A stretch of DNA of 37,119 bases from Verrucomicrobiota bacterium (GCA_014193395.1 BJHT01000032.1:1-37119), one strand, 5' to 3'; numbered from the stretch's first letter, positions 10,546 to 21,428 are shown. Notes: a model not told the origin generated them from the sequence alone. Numbers and translations: made by a program.

Positions 10546-13500
10546 ATGAACACCAAAGATTCGACACGCGAAATGCTGGGTTTGGACAAGGTCAATCTCG
10601 TTGACCACGTTTCCATCAGCGTCGCCTCGCCGGACGCCATCCGCGGTTGGTCCAAGGGCGAGGTAAAGAATCCCGAGACCATCAACTACCGCACTTTCAA
10701 GCCGGAAAAAGGCGGCTTGTTCTGCGAACGCATCTTCGGCCCCGTGAAGGACTGGGAGTGCTCGTGCGGCAAGTATAAGCGGATCAAGCATCGCGGCGTC
10801 GTCTGTGACCGGTGCGGCGTGGAAGTCACCCTGAGCCGGGTGCGCCGCGAACGCATGGGGCACATCGAGCTGGCCGTGCCCGTGTCTCATATCTGGTTCT
10901 TCAAGTGCATGCCGTCGCGCCTGGGCTTGATGCTCGACATGACTGCCCGGCATTTGGAGCGGGTCATCTATTACGAAGATTATCTCGTCATTGACCCCGG
11001 CACCACGCCGCTCAAACAGAATCAGTTGCTGACGGAGTTGGAATTCCGCGAAGCCAAGGAAACCTATGGCGCGGATGCGTTCGTCGCCAAGATGGGTGCC
11101 GAGGGTGTGCGTGAAGCTTTGGGGCGCGTCGAACTCCAGAAAGGCATCGGCCAATTGGAAGTGGCGATGACCGAAACCAAGAGCAAACAAATCCGTAAGA
11201 AGCTGGCCAAGCGGATCAAGTTGTTCCAAGGCTTCCTCGCTTCCAAGGCCCGGCCGGAATGGATGATCATCACGGTGCTGCCCGTGATTCCGCCCGACCT
11301 CCGTCCGTTGGTGCCTTTGGAAGGCGGCCGCTTTGCGACCTCCGACCTGAACGATCTCTATCGGCGGGTTATCAACCGGAACAATCGGTTGAAGAACCTG
11401 CTGCAGCTCAAGACTCCCGAAGTTATCATCCGCAACGAAAAGCGGATGCTACAGGAAGCTGTGGACGCCTTGTTCGACAACGGCCGCCACGGTCGTGCAG
11501 TCACTGGTGCAGGCAATCGCTCGCTGAAATCGCTCTCTGACATGCTCAAAGGCAAGTCGGGCCGGTTCCGGCAGAACTTGCTCGGCAAGCGCGTGGACTA
11601 CTCGGGTCGTTCCGTCATCGTCATCGGACCGGAACTCAAGCTGCACCAATGCGGTCTGCCGAAGAAGATGGCGCTCGTGCTCTTCGAGCCGTTCATCATT
11701 CGCCGCCTGAAGGAACTGGGCTATGTCCACACGGTCCGCAGTGCGAAGAAGATGATCGAGCGTCAGTCGCCGGAAGTGTGGGACGTGCTGGAAGAAGTCA
11801 CCAAGGGACACCCGGTGATGCTCAACCGCGCTCCGACCCTGCACCGTCTCTCGATTCAGGCTTTCGAGCCAGTCTTGATCGAAGGTGAAGCCATTCGCAT
11901 TCATCCGCTGGTCTGCACCGCCTATAATGCTGACTTCGACGGCGATCAGATGGCCGTCCATGTGCCGCTCTCAGTCGAGGCGCAGATGGAAGCCCGCCTG
12001 TTGATGATGGCGACCAACAACATCTTCAGCCCGTCGAGCGGCAAGCCCATCATGACTCCTACCCAGGATATTACTCTGGGTTGCTACTATCTCACGGCGG
12101 AACCGCGCACCATTGGTCGCGGTCCGGCACCGACGCACCTGAAACTCTTCGGTTCCAAGAGTGAAGTCATCTTCGCCCACATGGATGGCGCCGTGCGGAC
12201 GCACGAGCGCATCCGGATCGCCAATCCTGATCACGGCCGCAAGACGGTTTACGGTGATGCGGAGAAGAAGGTGATCGAGACTACAGTCGGCCGGGTTATT
12301 TTCAGTGAAGTCTGGCCTACCGAGCTTGGTTTCATCAACAAGGTCGCGGGCAAGAGTCAGTTGGGTGACATCATCTGGCATTGCTACCGTCATTGTGGAC
12401 ATGCCAAGACCGTCATCGGTCTGGACAAACTCAAGGAGCTGGGCTTCCAGGAAGCTACCCGCGCCGGCGTCTCCATCGGTATTGATGACATGATCATCCC
12501 GAAGGAAAAGGGCCAGGAAATCGAAAACGCCCAGAAGCAGATTGGCGAAGTAGAGAAGCAGTATCGCAAGGGTGTCATCACTCCGGGCGAGCGCTACAAC
12601 AAGATCGTTGACATCTGGACGCATTGCACTGACCAGATCGCCGGCGTCATGCTCAAGACCTTCGAGCACAACCAGGGCAAGCGGGAGTACAACCCGGTGT
12701 CATTGATGGTGGACTCGGGCGCGCGCGGTAACAAACAGCAGGTGCGTCAGCTCGCCGGTCTGCGCGGTCTGATGGCCAAGCCTTCTGGTGACATTATTGA
12801 AAAGCCGATTCTCTCGAACTTCCGCGAGGGTCTCACGGTTCTCGAATACTTCATCTCTACTCACGGCGCCCGCAAGGGGCTCGCCGACACCGCGCTCAAG
12901 ACCGCCGACTCCGGATACATGACCCGCAAGCTGGTCGATGTCTCGCAGGACGTGATTGTGCAGGAAGACGATTGCGGCACTACCAACGGCATCTGGGTCG
13001 AGGCGATCTACGAAGGCGAAGACGAGGTCGTCAAGCTCAGCGAACGAATTGTCGGACGGTTCTCGTGCGATGATATTGCCAATCCTTCCGATCCTAAAGT
13101 GATGCTGGTGCGGGCAAACGAAATGATCGACGAAGCCAAGGGCAAGGCGATCGACCGCACTGGGATTGAGAAGGTCAAGATTCGCTCGGTGCTGACTTGC
13201 GAAAGCAAATACGGCATCTGTGTCTGCTGCTACGGCCGTAACCTTGCCACCGGTGGCTTGGTCAAGCTCGGCGAAGCGGTGGGTATTATTGCAGCTCAGT
13301 CCATCGGCGAGCCTGGCACCCAGTTGACAATGCGGACGTTCCATATCGGTGGTACGGCCTCGCAGATCTTCAAGCAGCCGCAGATCAAGGCCAAGCATGA
13401 CGGCAAGGTTCGCTACAACGAACTCCGTCTGGTCGTCCTGCAGGACGGCAACAGCATCGTTCTGAACAAGAATGGTTCGTTGTCAGTGTTGGACGATGAT

Positions 13501-14682
13501 GGACGCGAAGTAGAAACGCACAACATTGTCATCGGCTCTGTCATCTCCGTGAAAGATGGCGAGAAGGTCAAGAAGGGCGAAACCTTCGTGCAATGGGATC
13601 CCTACAATGTCCCGATCTTGTCTGAGAAGCATGGCCGCGTTCAGTTCAACGACATCATCGAAGGTGTGACGATGAAACAGGAAGTCGATGAAACCACCGG
13701 TCAGGAGGCCATGGTCGTCATCGAACACAAGGAAGACTTGCATCCGCAGATCGTCATCCTTGCCGACAATGGCGAGGTGGTGGCGAACTATCCGATTCCT
13801 TCCGGCGCTCACATTGTCGTCAACGAGGGTGATAAAATTGTCGCCGGCAGTCTGTTGGCGAAAACCCCGCGCAAGGTGTCCAAAACCAAGGACATCACCG
13901 GCGGTTTGCCGCGCGTCGCCGAACTGTTCGAGGCCCGTCGTCCGAAAGACGCAGCCGAGATTTCCAAGATCGACGGCATCGTCGATTTCGGTCCGAGCAT
14001 CCGCGGAAAACGTTGCGTCCTCATCAAAGATCCGAAGACGGCCATCGAGGAGGAACATCTCATCCCGATCGGCAAGCATGTCATTGTGTTCAAAGGTGAC
14101 TTTGTCCGGAAAGGCCAGCAGCTCACGGAAGGGCCGGTTGTGCCGCACGAAATCTTGGATGTCTGCGGCACTCAGGAACTTCAGGAACACTTGGTCAACG
14201 AAGTGCAGGAGGTCTATCGCCTGCAAGGTGTGACGATCAATGACAAGCACATAGAGATCATCGTGCGCCAGATGTTGCGCAAGGTGCGTATCACTGAACC
14301 GGGAGACACGCTGTTCCTCTGGGGTGAACAAATTGATAAGATCGCGTTTGAAGATGAGAATCAGCGCGTGGAGAAGATCGGTGGCAAGCCCGCCGAGGCG
14401 CAGCCGGTGCTCTTGGGCATCACCAAGGCGTCGCTGGAGACGGAGAGTTTCCTCAGCGCGGCGTCATTCCAAGACACGACCCGGGTGCTCACCGAGGCGG
14501 CCACGATGGGCAAGATCGACTATCTCCGCGGGTTCAAGGAGAACGTCATCATGGGCCATATTATCCCGGCCGGCTCCGGTTTCTATCTGCACCGGAACAT
14601 CAAACTAAAGCCGCTGGTGGAACCGCTGCCGGTGGAAGAACCGGCACCCGAAACCACCCTGACCCAGCCCATGGCGGGCTGA
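10546..14682 (+). CDS. rpoC: RNA polymerase subunit beta'
   Basis: The 1378-residue catalytic subunit holds the Mg-binding motif NADFDGDQ (461-468; Asp463, 465 and 467). The first zinc site has Cys72, 74, 87 and 90 (CSCG...CDRC). The second is built from DDCGTTNG and from [15 protein letters not shown] further on. The rudder/bridge-helix segments, [19 protein letters not shown] and the trigger-loop area with [20 protein letters not shown], are present. The C-terminal tail ends in a Pro/Glu-rich stretch. No Shine-Dalgarno sequence is seen. Confidence 0.99.
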   Translation: MNTKDSTREMLGLDKVNLVDHVSISVASPDAIRGWSKGEVKNPETINYRTFKPEKGGLFCERIFGPVKDWECSCGKYKRIKHRGVVCDRCGVEVTLSRVRRERMGHIELAVPVSHIWFFKCMPSRLGLMLDMTARHLERVIYYEDYLVIDPGTTPLKQNQLLTELEFREAKETYGADAFVAKMGAEGVREALGRVELQKGIGQLEVAMTETKSKQIRKKLAKRIKLFQGFLASKARPEWMIITVLPVIPPDLRPLVPLEGGRFATSDLNDLYRRVINRNNRLKNLLQLKTPEVIIRNEKRMLQEAVDALFDNGRHGRAVTGAGNRSLKSLSDMLKGKSGRFRQNLLGKRVDYSGRSVIVIGPELKLHQCGLPKKMALVLFEPFIIRRLKELGYVHTVRSAKKMIERQSPEVWDVLEEVTKGHPVMLNRAPTLHRLSIQAFEPVLIEGEAIRIHPLVCTAYNADFDGDQMAVHVPLSVEAQMEARLLMMATNNIFSPSSGKPIMTPTQDITLGCYYLTAEPRTIGRGPAPTHLKLFGSKSEVIFAHMDGAVRTHERIRIANPDHGRKTVYGDAEKKVIETTVGRVIFSEVWPTELGFINKVAGKSQLGDIIWHCYRHCGHAKTVIGLDKLKELGFQEATRAGVSIGIDDMIIPKEKGQEIENAQKQIGEVEKQYRKGVITPGERYNKIVDIWTHCTDQIAGVMLKTFEHNQGKREYNPVSLMVDSGARGNKQQVRQLAGLRGLMAKPSGDIIEKPILSNFREGLTVLEYFISTHGARKGLADTALKTADSGYMTRKLVDVSQDVIVQEDDCGTTNGIWVEAIYEGEDEVVKLSERIVGRFSCDDIANPSDPKVMLVRANEMIDEAKGKAIDRTGIEKVKIRSVLTCESKYGICVCCYGRNLATGGLVKLGEAVGIIAAQSIGEPGTQLTMRTFHIGGTASQIFKQPQIKAKHDGKVRYNELRLVVLQDGNSIVLNKNGSLSVLDDDGREVETHNIVIGSVISVKDGEKVKKGETFVQWDPYNVPILSEKHGRVQFNDIIEGVTMKQEVDETTGQEAMVVIEHKEDLHPQIVILADNGEVVANYPIPSGAHIVVNEGDKIVAGSLLAKTPRKVSKTKDITGGLPRVAELFEARRPKDAAEISKIDGIVDFGPSIRGKRCVLIKDPKTAIEEEHLIPIGKHVIVFKGDFVRKGQQLTEGPVVPHEILDVCGTQELQEHLVNEVQEVYRLQGVTINDKHIEIIVRQMLRKVRITEPGDTLFLWGEQIDKIAFEDENQRVEKIGGKPAEAQPVLLGITKASLETESFLSAASFQDTTRVLTEAATMGKIDYLRGFKENVIMGHIIPAGSGFYLHRNIKLKPLVEPLPVEEPAPETTLTQPMAG

Positions 14683-14746
14683 GCAAAGGCTTGGTAACAT
14701 TGAGCAAAACGTCATTCTGAAAACATTCCGAAATATTTCCAAAAAC

Positions 14747-14777
14747 TTGTTGCACCCACAAAGCCAATTGCTATTAT
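14747..14777 (+). promoter_or_regulatory. Probable promoter of the rpsL operon
   Basis: The -10 box TATTAT (14772-14777) matches TATAAT at five of six positions. Upstream, TTGTTG (14747-14752, 19-nt spacer) or TTGCAC (14750-14755, 16-nt spacer) can serve as -35. The A/T-rich upstream DNA contains ATTCCGAAAT (14725-14734), the same 10-mer found upstream of the thrT-tuf promoter. It lies in the 152-nt rpoC-rpsL gap. Called by eye. Confidence 0.5.
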
Positions 14778-14834
14778 CTCCGTCCCGCTTCTTCGGAACC
14801 GGTGGTAATCGCTGAACAAAAGCGAACTAAAGTA

Positions 14835-15236
14835 ATGCCGACGATCAATCAACTTGTCCGAAAAGGACGAAACAAAATCGTGTATAAGTCGAAGTCTCCA
14901 GCCTTGGAGTCAGCGCCTTATCGTCGCGGTGTTTGCCTGCAGGTAATGACCCGGACGCCGAAGAAGCCGAACTCGGCCATGCGGAAGGTTGCCAAGGTGC
15001 GACTGACCAACGGCTACGAGATTATCGCCTACATCCCGGATGAGGGTCACAACCTTCAGGAACACTCGATTGTGCTCGTGCGCGGTGGGCGGGTAAAGGA
15101 TTTGCCCGGTGTTCGCTATCACATTGTCCGGGGCACACTGGATGCCGCCGGGGTTGAAAAACGGCGGGTCAGCCGTTCCAAGTACGGGGTGAAACGTCCC
15201 AAGGCCGCCAAGCCCGGCGCAGCCGCAGCCAAGTAA
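14835..15236 (+). CDS. rpsL: Ribosomal protein uS12
   Basis: The 133-residue protein monitors codon-anticodon pairing at the decoding centre. The loop [11 protein letters not shown], whose second lysine is the site of streptomycin-resistance changes, is wild type, as is [17 protein letters not shown] 14835 gives [12 protein letters not shown], the family start; GTG 14802 upstream would add an unrelated peptide. The C-terminus carries a short Lys/Ala tail ([11 protein letters not shown]) beyond the usual end. Confidence 0.98.
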   Translation: MPTINQLVRKGRNKIVYKSKSPALESAPYRRGVCLQVMTRTPKKPNSAMRKVAKVRLTNGYEIIAYIPDEGHNLQEHSIVLVRGGRVKDLPGVRYHIVRGTLDAAGVEKRRVSRSKYGVKRPKAAKPGAAAAK

Positions 15237-15245
15237 ACTCTAGGT

Positions 15246-15719
15246 ATGTCACGTCGTCGCAAAACAATTACTAAGCACTGGAAGCCTGATGCCCGGTATA
15301 ACAGCGTTCTGGTGACCCGGTTCGTGAACACCGTGATGCGCTGGGGTAAGAAGAGTGTCGCGCAGCGGATCGTGGACGAGGCCTTTGCCAAGGTCACCGA
15401 GAAGCTGCCCGAGTCCAGTCCGCTGGATGTCCTCCAGAAGGCCGTGGACAACGCGAAGCCTCGTTTGGAGGTCAAGCCCCGCCGGGTGGGTGGCGCGACT
15501 TACCAGATTCCGATGGAGGTTCCCTCCGATCGGTCGTCGTCGCTGGCTCTCCGGTGGATCGTAGATTTCGCGGATGCCCGGAAAGGTATTCCGATGATGG
15601 AAGCATTGGCGCTGGAAATCCTCGAAGCCTATCAGGGGCAGGGGAATGCGATTCGCAAACGGGATGAAGTGCATAAGATGGCCCAAGCAAACAAGGCATT
15701 TGCACACTTTCGTTGGTAA
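15246..15719 (+). CDS. rpsG: Ribosomal protein uS7
   Basis: The 157-residue protein organises the head of the 30S subunit near the E site. The N-terminus MSRRRKTITKHWKPDARYNS, LVTRFVNTVMRWGKKSVA, VKPRRVGGATYQIPMEV and the C-terminal HKMAQANKAFAHFRW are typical of the family. It follows rpsL by 9 nt and is followed by an intrinsic terminator instead of running directly into fusA. Confidence 0.98.
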   Translation: MSRRRKTITKHWKPDARYNSVLVTRFVNTVMRWGKKSVAQRIVDEAFAKVTEKLPESSPLDVLQKAVDNAKPRLEVKPRRVGGATYQIPMEVPSDRSSSLALRWIVDFADARKGIPMMEALALEILEAYQGQGNAIRKRDEVHKMAQANKAFAHFRW

Positions 15720-15735
15720 TATTTGAAAATTTCGG

Positions 15736-15770
15736 ACGCCCTGAGTGCGACAGCAACTCAGGGCGTTTTT
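15736..15770 (+). terminator. Intrinsic terminator between rpsG and fusA
   Basis: A perfect 11-bp stem pairs ACGCCCTGAGT (15736-15746) with ACTCAGGGCGT (15756-15766) around a 9-nt loop, followed by four more T residues (15767-15770). Only 29 nt separate the T-run from the fusA start, too little for a full promoter, so fusA must depend on read-through or on a promoter overlapping the stem or within rpsG. Confidence 0.88.
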
Positions 15771-15799
15771 AGTCTTAAACACTTTAGCCCTTGTCGGTA

Positions 15800-17974
15800 A
15801 TGGAAAGCACCAAACAACCCAACGCAGCCGGGCGGACATACACGCTGGAGCGGACGCGCAACATTGGCATTGCGGCACATATTGATGCCGGCAAGACCAC
15901 GACCACGGAGCGCATCCTTTTCTACACCGGTCTGATTCATAAGATCGGCGATGTGGACGACGGTAACACGGTGACCGACTGGATGGAACAGGAACGCGAG
16001 CGCGGGATCACGATCACTTCGGCGGCGGTCACCTGCTTCTGGACTCAGAAGGCGGAACCGGGACTCAATAAGCTCTTCGCGGGGTTGGCGAACCGGGTCA
16101 ACATCATTGACACGCCGGGCCATGTGGATTTTACGGCCGAGGTGGAACGTTCGATGCGGGTGCTCGACGGTGCAGTGGCGGTTTTTTGCGGAGTCGCGGG
16201 TGTTCAACCACAGTCGGAGACGGTTTGGCGGCAGGCGACGAAATATAAAGTCCCCCGGATTGCTTTCGTTAATAAGATGGACCGGACCGGTGCCAACTTT
16301 GACAACGCCCTGAATGACATGCGTAAGAAGCTCAATGCTTACGCGTTTCCCATCTTTCTGCCCATCGGAGCCGAGGACTATTTCGAGGGAGTTATTGATG
16401 TCGTCAATCAGAAGGCGATAACTTGGGGTCCGGCGGAGGTAGTCAATGAAGGCCTGAAGTACGAAATTACAGAGATTCCTGAAAACCTCAAAGAGAAGGC
16501 CAAAGCCGCGTTGGATGAACTAATCGACGCCGTTTCGAACAAGGATGACGCCATTGCCGAACTGGTGCTGGAAGATAAGCCCATTGAACCGATGGTTCTA
16601 AAGGCGGCCATTCGCCGGCTCACCTGCAAGATCGAGATGGTTCCGGTTCTGTGCGGCTCCGCTTTCAAGAAAAAAGGCGTTCAGGTCCTGATTGACGCGG
16701 TCATTGATTATCTGCCTAGTCCTCTGGACGTGCCGGGCGCCGAAGGAATCGAGCCGGGCACCGACAATGTCGTCAAAGTTGAAACCACCGACCATAACAA
16801 GTTCTGTTCCCTGGCGTTCAAACTGTGGACTGATCCCTATGCGGGGAAGTTGGTCTTCTTTCGCGTCTATTCGGGGCAGTTGAAGAAGGGTGATACTATT
16901 TATAATCCCCGCACCCGACGTCGGGAACGGGTGAGCCGCTTGATGGTCATCCAAGGCAGCGAACGCAAAGACATTGACCAGGTTTATGCTGGTGACATTG
17001 CGGCGCTGGTTGGGCTGCGGAATATCACGACCGGAGATACTCTGTGCAATGAAGACTTCGACGTGATGCTCGAACCGCCTACTTTCCCGGAACCGGTCAT
17101 CAGCATGGCTGTGGAACCGAAAACCAAGGCGGATCAGGACAAAATGTCGGGCGGCCTTCAACGGCTGGCGGAGGAAGATCCGACCTTCCGTTGCTTCACC
17201 AACGAAGAGACCGGGCAACTCATCATCGCCGGCATGGGCGAGTTGCATCTGGAAATTATTTGTGATCGCTTGAAGCGCGAGTTCAAGGTTGAATCCACTT
17301 CCGGCGCTCCTCAGATTGCCTATCGCGAAACGATTACGAAGGCGGCTGACGGGGAGGGTAAATTTATCCGCCAGTCCGGTGGACGTGGTCAATACGGTCA
17401 TGCCTGCATCAAGGTGACCCCTCACGAAAAAGGAAAAGGCATTGAGATTCTCAATGAAATCGTCGGTGGCTCCATCCCCAAGGAGTATGTCCCAGCGGTC
17501 ATCAACGGAATCGAAGAAGCATGCCGCGGAGGTGTGTATGCCGGGTATCAGGTAATCGACGTCAAAATCGAGATTGTTGACGGATCGTTCCACGAAGTGG
17601 ATTCGAACGAACTGGCCTTCAAGATGGCTGGAATTTTTGCCTTGAAGGATGCCTTCAAGAAAGCCGGGCCGATTATCTTGGAGCCGATCATGAAGGTGGA
17701 ATTGACGACTCCTGATGAGTATCAGGGTGACTTGCTCGGTGACATCAACCGGCGCCGCGGGACGATCATCGGGATTGATGCCAAGGCGGGACAGACGATT
17801 CTCAATGCCAACGTTCCGCTGGCGGAAATGTTTGGCTATGCAACCGCCATTCGTTCACTATCCAAAGGCCGCGCCTCCTACTCCATGGAACCGCTCCGGT
17901 TTGAACAAGTGCCGAATAGCGTTGCCAACACAATCTTGGATGCTGCAAAATCAAAACCTGCGGCCCGCACCTAA
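15800..17974 (+). CDS. fusA: Elongation factor G
   Basis: This 724-residue GTPase drives translocation and, with RRF, ribosome recycling. Motifs are AHIDAGKTTTTERI (26-39), ERERGITITSAAV (switch I), DTPGHVDF and NKMD. Domain II and the C-terminal domains follow, including GGRGQYGHACIKV in domain IV and PDEYQGDLLGDINRRRG in domain V. A small insertion, WTQKAEPGLNKLFAGLANRV, sits between switch I and DTPGH. ATG 15800 is preferred to TTG 15791. No tuf follows; rpsJ comes next after 12 nt. Confidence 0.98.
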   Translation: MESTKQPNAAGRTYTLERTRNIGIAAHIDAGKTTTTERILFYTGLIHKIGDVDDGNTVTDWMEQERERGITITSAAVTCFWTQKAEPGLNKLFAGLANRVNIIDTPGHVDFTAEVERSMRVLDGAVAVFCGVAGVQPQSETVWRQATKYKVPRIAFVNKMDRTGANFDNALNDMRKKLNAYAFPIFLPIGAEDYFEGVIDVVNQKAITWGPAEVVNEGLKYEITEIPENLKEKAKAALDELIDAVSNKDDAIAELVLEDKPIEPMVLKAAIRRLTCKIEMVPVLCGSAFKKKGVQVLIDAVIDYLPSPLDVPGAEGIEPGTDNVVKVETTDHNKFCSLAFKLWTDPYAGKLVFFRVYSGQLKKGDTIYNPRTRRRERVSRLMVIQGSERKDIDQVYAGDIAALVGLRNITTGDTLCNEDFDVMLEPPTFPEPVISMAVEPKTKADQDKMSGGLQRLAEEDPTFRCFTNEETGQLIIAGMGELHLEIICDRLKREFKVESTSGAPQIAYRETITKAADGEGKFIRQSGGRGQYGHACIKVTPHEKGKGIEILNEIVGGSIPKEYVPAVINGIEEACRGGVYAGYQVIDVKIEIVDGSFHEVDSNELAFKMAGIFALKDAFKKAGPIILEPIMKVELTTPDEYQGDLLGDINRRRGTIIGIDAKAGQTILNANVPLAEMFGYATAIRSLSKGRASYSMEPLRFEQVPNSVANTILDAAKSKPAART

Positions 17975-17986
17975 TTAATACTTCCT

Positions 17987-18295
17987 ATGGCTGGACAACA
18001 CATTCGTATTCGTCTCAAAGCCTATGACCATCGGGTCGTAGATCAGTCGGCACGGGATATTGTAGATACCGTGAAACGGACCGGCGCGCGGGTGGCGGGA
18101 CCGATTCCGCTGCCGACCCGGATTGAGCGCTACACTGTTCATCGATCGCCGCACGTCGATAAGAAGTCGATGGAAACGTTCGAGCAGCGGACCCACAAAC
18201 GTTTGTTGGATATTATTGAGCCTACGGCCAAGACGGTGGACGAATTGAAGAAGCTCAACCTCCCTGCTGGTGTCGAGATTACGATTAAGATTTAG
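17987..18295 (+). CDS. rpsJ: Ribosomal protein uS10
   Basis: The 102-residue protein sits in the 30S head and also binds NusB/NusG in transcription antitermination. [20 protein letters not shown] opens the protein; [20 protein letters not shown] contains the conserved loop, followed by [12 protein letters not shown]. It is the first gene of the S10 operon and is only 12 nt from fusA, so it appears to continue the same transcript. Confidence 0.98.
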   Translation: MAGQHIRIRLKAYDHRVVDQSARDIVDTVKRTGARVAGPIPLPTRIERYTVHRSPHVDKKSMETFEQRTHKRLLDIIEPTAKTVDELKKLNLPAGVEITIKI

Positions 18296-18298
18296 TTT

Positions 18299-19030
18299 AT
18301 GATTGGCTTGCTCGGAAAAAAAATCGGCCAGACCCGGGTGTATGACTCCCGTGGTAACGTGGTGTGTGTCACCGTGGTTCAGGCGGGACCCAACCGCGTC
18401 ATCCAAGTGCGCACCCAGGAAGTGGACGGCTATAGCGCGGTCCAATTGGGCTTTGGGGAACAGAAAGAGTCGCGCATGTCCAAGCCGATGATGGGTCATC
18501 TCCGCAAACACAATGCGACGCCGGTCAAGCGGGTGCAGGAGTTTCGCGACTACTCGCTGACGGTCAAACCTGGTGATGTGCTGGGGGCGAGTGTCTTTGC
18601 CAAAGGTGACTTCGTTGATGCCATCGGTGTCAGCAAGGGCCGTGGCTTCGAAGGTGTCGTGAAGCGGCATGGATTTCGTGGTGGTGACTTGACTCACGGT
18701 GCCAAGGGTTGGCATCGGCGTTCAGGTGCCATTGGGCAGCGCTTGTTCCCGGGAACTGTTATGCGCGGAATGAAGATGCCGGGTCACATGGGCCAGTCGT
18801 CCCGGACCACCCAGAACTTGGAAATCGTGCAGGTGCGGGAGTCTGAGAATCTTCTGCTGGTCAAAGGTTCCATCCCGGGATCGAAGGGTGATTTCGTGGT
18901 CATTCGTGAGAGCAAGAAGCTGCCGAAGGGATCGGCGGTGGCGGTGAATCGGGGCAAACGCGGCATCCCGGTGGCAGTCAGCACCCCGGCCTCGAAGGCG
19001 GCGGCGGCGGCCGGTGCCAAAAAGAAATAA
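18299..19030 (+). CDS. rplC: Ribosomal protein uL3
   Basis: The 243-residue protein nucleates 50S assembly, with a loop reaching the peptidyl transferase centre. It opens MIGLLGKKIGQTRVYDSRGN and contains GRGFEGVVKRHGFRGG, the loop GSIGQ-like RRSGAIGQRLFPG and KMPGHMG. It is about 30 residues longer than the E. coli protein; the excess is a C-terminal Ala/Lys tail (STPASKAAAAAGAKKK). The start is 3 nt after the rpsJ stop. Confidence 0.97.
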   Translation: MIGLLGKKIGQTRVYDSRGNVVCVTVVQAGPNRVIQVRTQEVDGYSAVQLGFGEQKESRMSKPMMGHLRKHNATPVKRVQEFRDYSLTVKPGDVLGASVFAKGDFVDAIGVSKGRGFEGVVKRHGFRGGDLTHGAKGWHRRSGAIGQRLFPGTVMRGMKMPGHMGQSSRTTQNLEIVQVRESENLLLVKGSIPGSKGDFVVIRESKKLPKGSAVAVNRGKRGIPVAVSTPASKAAAAAGAKKK

Positions 19031-19039
19031 TTATAGGTC

Positions 19040-19660
19040 ATGAATTTAACTGTCATCGACAAGAACGGCAGTCCCAGCGGCGAGCTGGTGGTGGGTTTCC
19101 CCATCATCGAAAACGCCAAGGGTACGCAGTCAGTCCACGACTTTGTGGTGGCCCACCGGGCGGCGCAGCGGAGCGGGACGGCCTGTACCAAGACCGCTGG
19201 CGAAGTGGCGGGAACAAACAAAAAGCCGTGGCGGCAAAAGGGAACCGGGCGGGCGCGGGCCGGCTCTTTCCAGTCTCCGCTGTGGCGTGGCGGCGGTGTT
19301 GTTTTCGGTCCCCGGCCGCGTGACTTTGGCAAGAAGGTGAATCGCAAGGTTCGCGGGCTGGCCTTGCAAAAAGCCTTGAGTGCCCGTCTGACCAGTGGGG
19401 ATGTCGTGATTGTTGATGACATCAAGTTGGAGAGTGCCAAAACCAAGGAAGTCGTAAAGCTTCTGAAGAATTTGAAACTCGACGGAACGACCTTGTTGGT
19501 GATTGGCGGGGAAAACAAAGACCTCTCTTTGGCGGCGCGGAACGTGGCGTCGGTTGAGATTGTGACTGGGACTGATGTGAATGCCTATCAGGTCCTGCGG
19601 TGCGACAAATTGGTTTTCACGAAGGTGGCCTTCGAGACGATTACGCAGCGCATCAAGTAA
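19040..19660 (+). CDS. rplD: Ribosomal protein uL4
   Basis: The 206-residue protein lines the exit tunnel; in E. coli it also represses the S10 operon. The tunnel loop is visible as KKPWRQKGTGRARAGSFQSP and LWRGGGVVFGPRPRDFGKKV (about 54-100). The C-terminal domain (LLVIGGENKDLSLAARNVAS) is typical. It follows rplC by 9 nt. Confidence 0.97.
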   Translation: MNLTVIDKNGSPSGELVVGFPIIENAKGTQSVHDFVVAHRAAQRSGTACTKTAGEVAGTNKKPWRQKGTGRARAGSFQSPLWRGGGVVFGPRPRDFGKKVNRKVRGLALQKALSARLTSGDVVIVDDIKLESAKTKEVVKLLKNLKLDGTTLLVIGGENKDLSLAARNVASVEIVTGTDVNAYQVLRCDKLVFTKVAFETITQRIK

Positions 19661-19666
19661 CCGAAT

Positions 19667-19948
19667 ATGAATGCCTTTGATGTTATCAAGACTGTGCGGC
19701 TCACCGAAAAGGGGACCATGCAGGCTGCCAAGTTTAACCAATACACCATTGTGGCTGATCGCAGGGCGAGCAAGGTCGCGATTCGCCAGGCCGTTGAAGA
19801 GCTGTTCAAGGTGAAGGTGCTGGCGGTGAACACGAGCAATTGCACCGGGAAGGCCCGTCGTCAGCGCACGGCGCAGGCGGGATCGGATGCGGACTGGAAG
19901 AAGGCCATTGTCACTCTTAAGAAGGGCGACAAAATCAACCTAACCTAA
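19667..19948 (+). CDS. rplW: Ribosomal protein uL23
   Basis: The 93-residue protein sits at the tunnel exit, where trigger factor and SRP dock. It shows [51 protein letters not shown] and a C-terminal [16 protein letters not shown]. Length is canonical. It lies 6 nt after rplD and 4 nt before rplB. Confidence 0.96.
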   Translation: MNAFDVIKTVRLTEKGTMQAAKFNQYTIVADRRASKVAIRQAVEELFKVKVLAVNTSNCTGKARRQRTAQAGSDADWKKAIVTLKKGDKINLT

Positions 19949-19952
19949 TTTT

Positions 19953-20801
19953 ATGGCAGTTAAGAGTTTCAGACCCCTTACGCCGTCCGGGCGCTACGTG
20001 ACGATCGCGTCCTTTGACGAGATCACCAAGACCAAGCCCGAGCGGAGCTTGATTGAAATCCGCAAGAAGACTGGCGGGCGCAATGCCTACGGTCGGATGA
20101 CCAGCCGGGGCATCGGTGGCGGCGCGAAGCAGAAGCATCGCTTGGTGGATTTCAAGCGGCAGCGGAAAGCGGGCATCGAAGCCAAGGTGGTCGCAATTGA
20201 GTACGATCCGCTCCGGACCTCCCGCCTCGCCCTGTTGGAATACAAGGATGGCGAGAAAGCCTACATTGTGGCCCCCAATGGCTTGAGTGTTGGAACAGCC
20301 GTGATGAGCGGTCCGGATGCACTGCCGGAAATCGGAAACAGCATTCCGTTGAAGTCCATCCCCGTCGGACTTCCCATTCATAACATTGAACTTATCCCTG
20401 GCAAAGGCAGCCAGATCGTTCGCTCCGCCGGGACTAGTGCCTCAGTCATGTCGAAGGATGGCGGCTACGTCTTGGTGCGTCTGCCCTCCGGAGAAATTCG
20501 CAAGGTCAAGGAAGACTGTTACGCGACCATCGGTCAGGTGGGTAACACTGAGCACGAGAACATTGTGCTTGGCAAAGCCGGTCGCTCGCGGCACCGCGGT
20601 ATTCGTGGCAAGACCCGCGCCGTGGCGAAAAACCCCGTGGACCATCCGATGGGTGGCGGCCAGGGCAAGACTGCCGGTGGTGGACATCCGGTGACTCCTT
20701 GGGGCGTCATCACCAAGGGTTACAAGACCCGGGCGACCCGGAAACGTTCGGACAGGTTTATTTTGGTGCGCCGCGACGGTCGCCCGATGAAAATTCGCTA
20801 A
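19953..20801 (+). CDS. rplB: Ribosomal protein uL2
   Basis: The 282-residue protein supports peptidyl transfer and subunit joining. Typical segments are [41 protein letters not shown] and, near the C-terminus, [20 protein letters not shown] followed by VTPWGV. The essential His of VDHP is kept, but the usual HPHGGGEGR reads HPMGGGQGK. The start codon follows a T-run with no Shine-Dalgarno sequence. Confidence 0.98.
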   Translation: MAVKSFRPLTPSGRYVTIASFDEITKTKPERSLIEIRKKTGGRNAYGRMTSRGIGGGAKQKHRLVDFKRQRKAGIEAKVVAIEYDPLRTSRLALLEYKDGEKAYIVAPNGLSVGTAVMSGPDALPEIGNSIPLKSIPVGLPIHNIELIPGKGSQIVRSAGTSASVMSKDGGYVLVRLPSGEIRKVKEDCYATIGQVGNTEHENIVLGKAGRSRHRGIRGKTRAVAKNPVDHPMGGGQGKTAGGGHPVTPWGVITKGYKTRATRKRSDRFILVRRDGRPMKIR

Positions 20802-20809
20802 ACTAAGAT

Positions 20810-21091
20810 ATGGGACGCTCAATTAAAAAAGGTCCGTTCATCGATCAACATCTGATGGACAAGATCGTAAAGGCCAAGGATACCAAATCCAAGGCCCCGA
20901 TCAAAACGTGGTCGCGCCGGTCGATGATCACGCCGGAATTCGTCGGACTCACCTTCACCGTGCATAATGGCAAGATTTTCAACCCGGTGTTCGTAACTGA
21001 GAACATGGTTGGGCATCGGTTGGGGGAATTCTCTCCCACCCGGACCTTCAAGAAGCACGGTGCGCATACGGCCAAAGCCGAAGCCAAGTAA
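20810..21091 (+). CDS. rpsS: Ribosomal protein uS19
   Basis: The 93-residue protein lies in the 30S head and contacts S13 and bridges to the 50S. It begins [19 protein letters not shown] and contains [39 protein letters not shown] and [14 protein letters not shown], all family hallmarks. It is 8 nt after rplB and 4 nt before rplV. Confidence 0.98.
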   Translation: MGRSIKKGPFIDQHLMDKIVKAKDTKSKAPIKTWSRRSMITPEFVGLTFTVHNGKIFNPVFVTENMVGHRLGEFSPTRTFKKHGAHTAKAEAK

Positions 21092-21095
21092 TTGT

Positions 21096-21428
21096 ATGGA
21101 AGTTAAAGCTATCACCCGTAATGTCCGCATGTCCGCGCAGAAAATGCGCGAAGTGGTGCGACAGATCCAAGGTCTCCCCGCGTTGCACGCCCAAGCGGTG
21201 TTGGCGGCGGTTCCGCGGAAGTCCGCCCGGCTGGTGGCCAAGACCCTCAAGTCGGCCATTGCCAATGCAGAAAACAACAAGAACCTGCGCCCGGAAACAC
21301 TGCGTGTGAAGGAAGCGGTCGCCGGTGCGGGACCGACCATCAAGCGCTTCATTCCGAAGGCGCGCGGCTCTGCCGGTCCGATTCTCAAACGCAGTTGCCA
21401 AATTCATATTGTCCTGTCTGACGAGTAA
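21096..21428 (+). CDS. rplV: Ribosomal protein uL22
   Basis: The 110-residue protein extends a beta hairpin into the exit tunnel. MEVKAITRNVRMSAQKMREV opens it, followed by KSARLVAKTLKSAIANAENN and the C-terminal hairpin GAGPTIKRFIPKARGSAGPI. ATG 21096 fits the family and leaves a 4-nt gap after rpsS; the frame upstream, inside rpsS, is not coding. Confidence 0.97.
   Translation: MEVKAITRNVRMSAQKMREVVRQIQGLPALHAQAVLAAVPRKSARLVAKTLKSAIANAENNKNLRPETLRVKEAVAGAGPTIKRFIPKARGSAGPILKRSCQIHIVLSDE

Noticed and set aside
15650..15660. GGGGCAGGGGAAT in rpsG as a further copy of the G-rich repeat
   Set aside because: It lies within conserved S7 coding sequence (YQGQGNAIRKR), so the match is coincidental.
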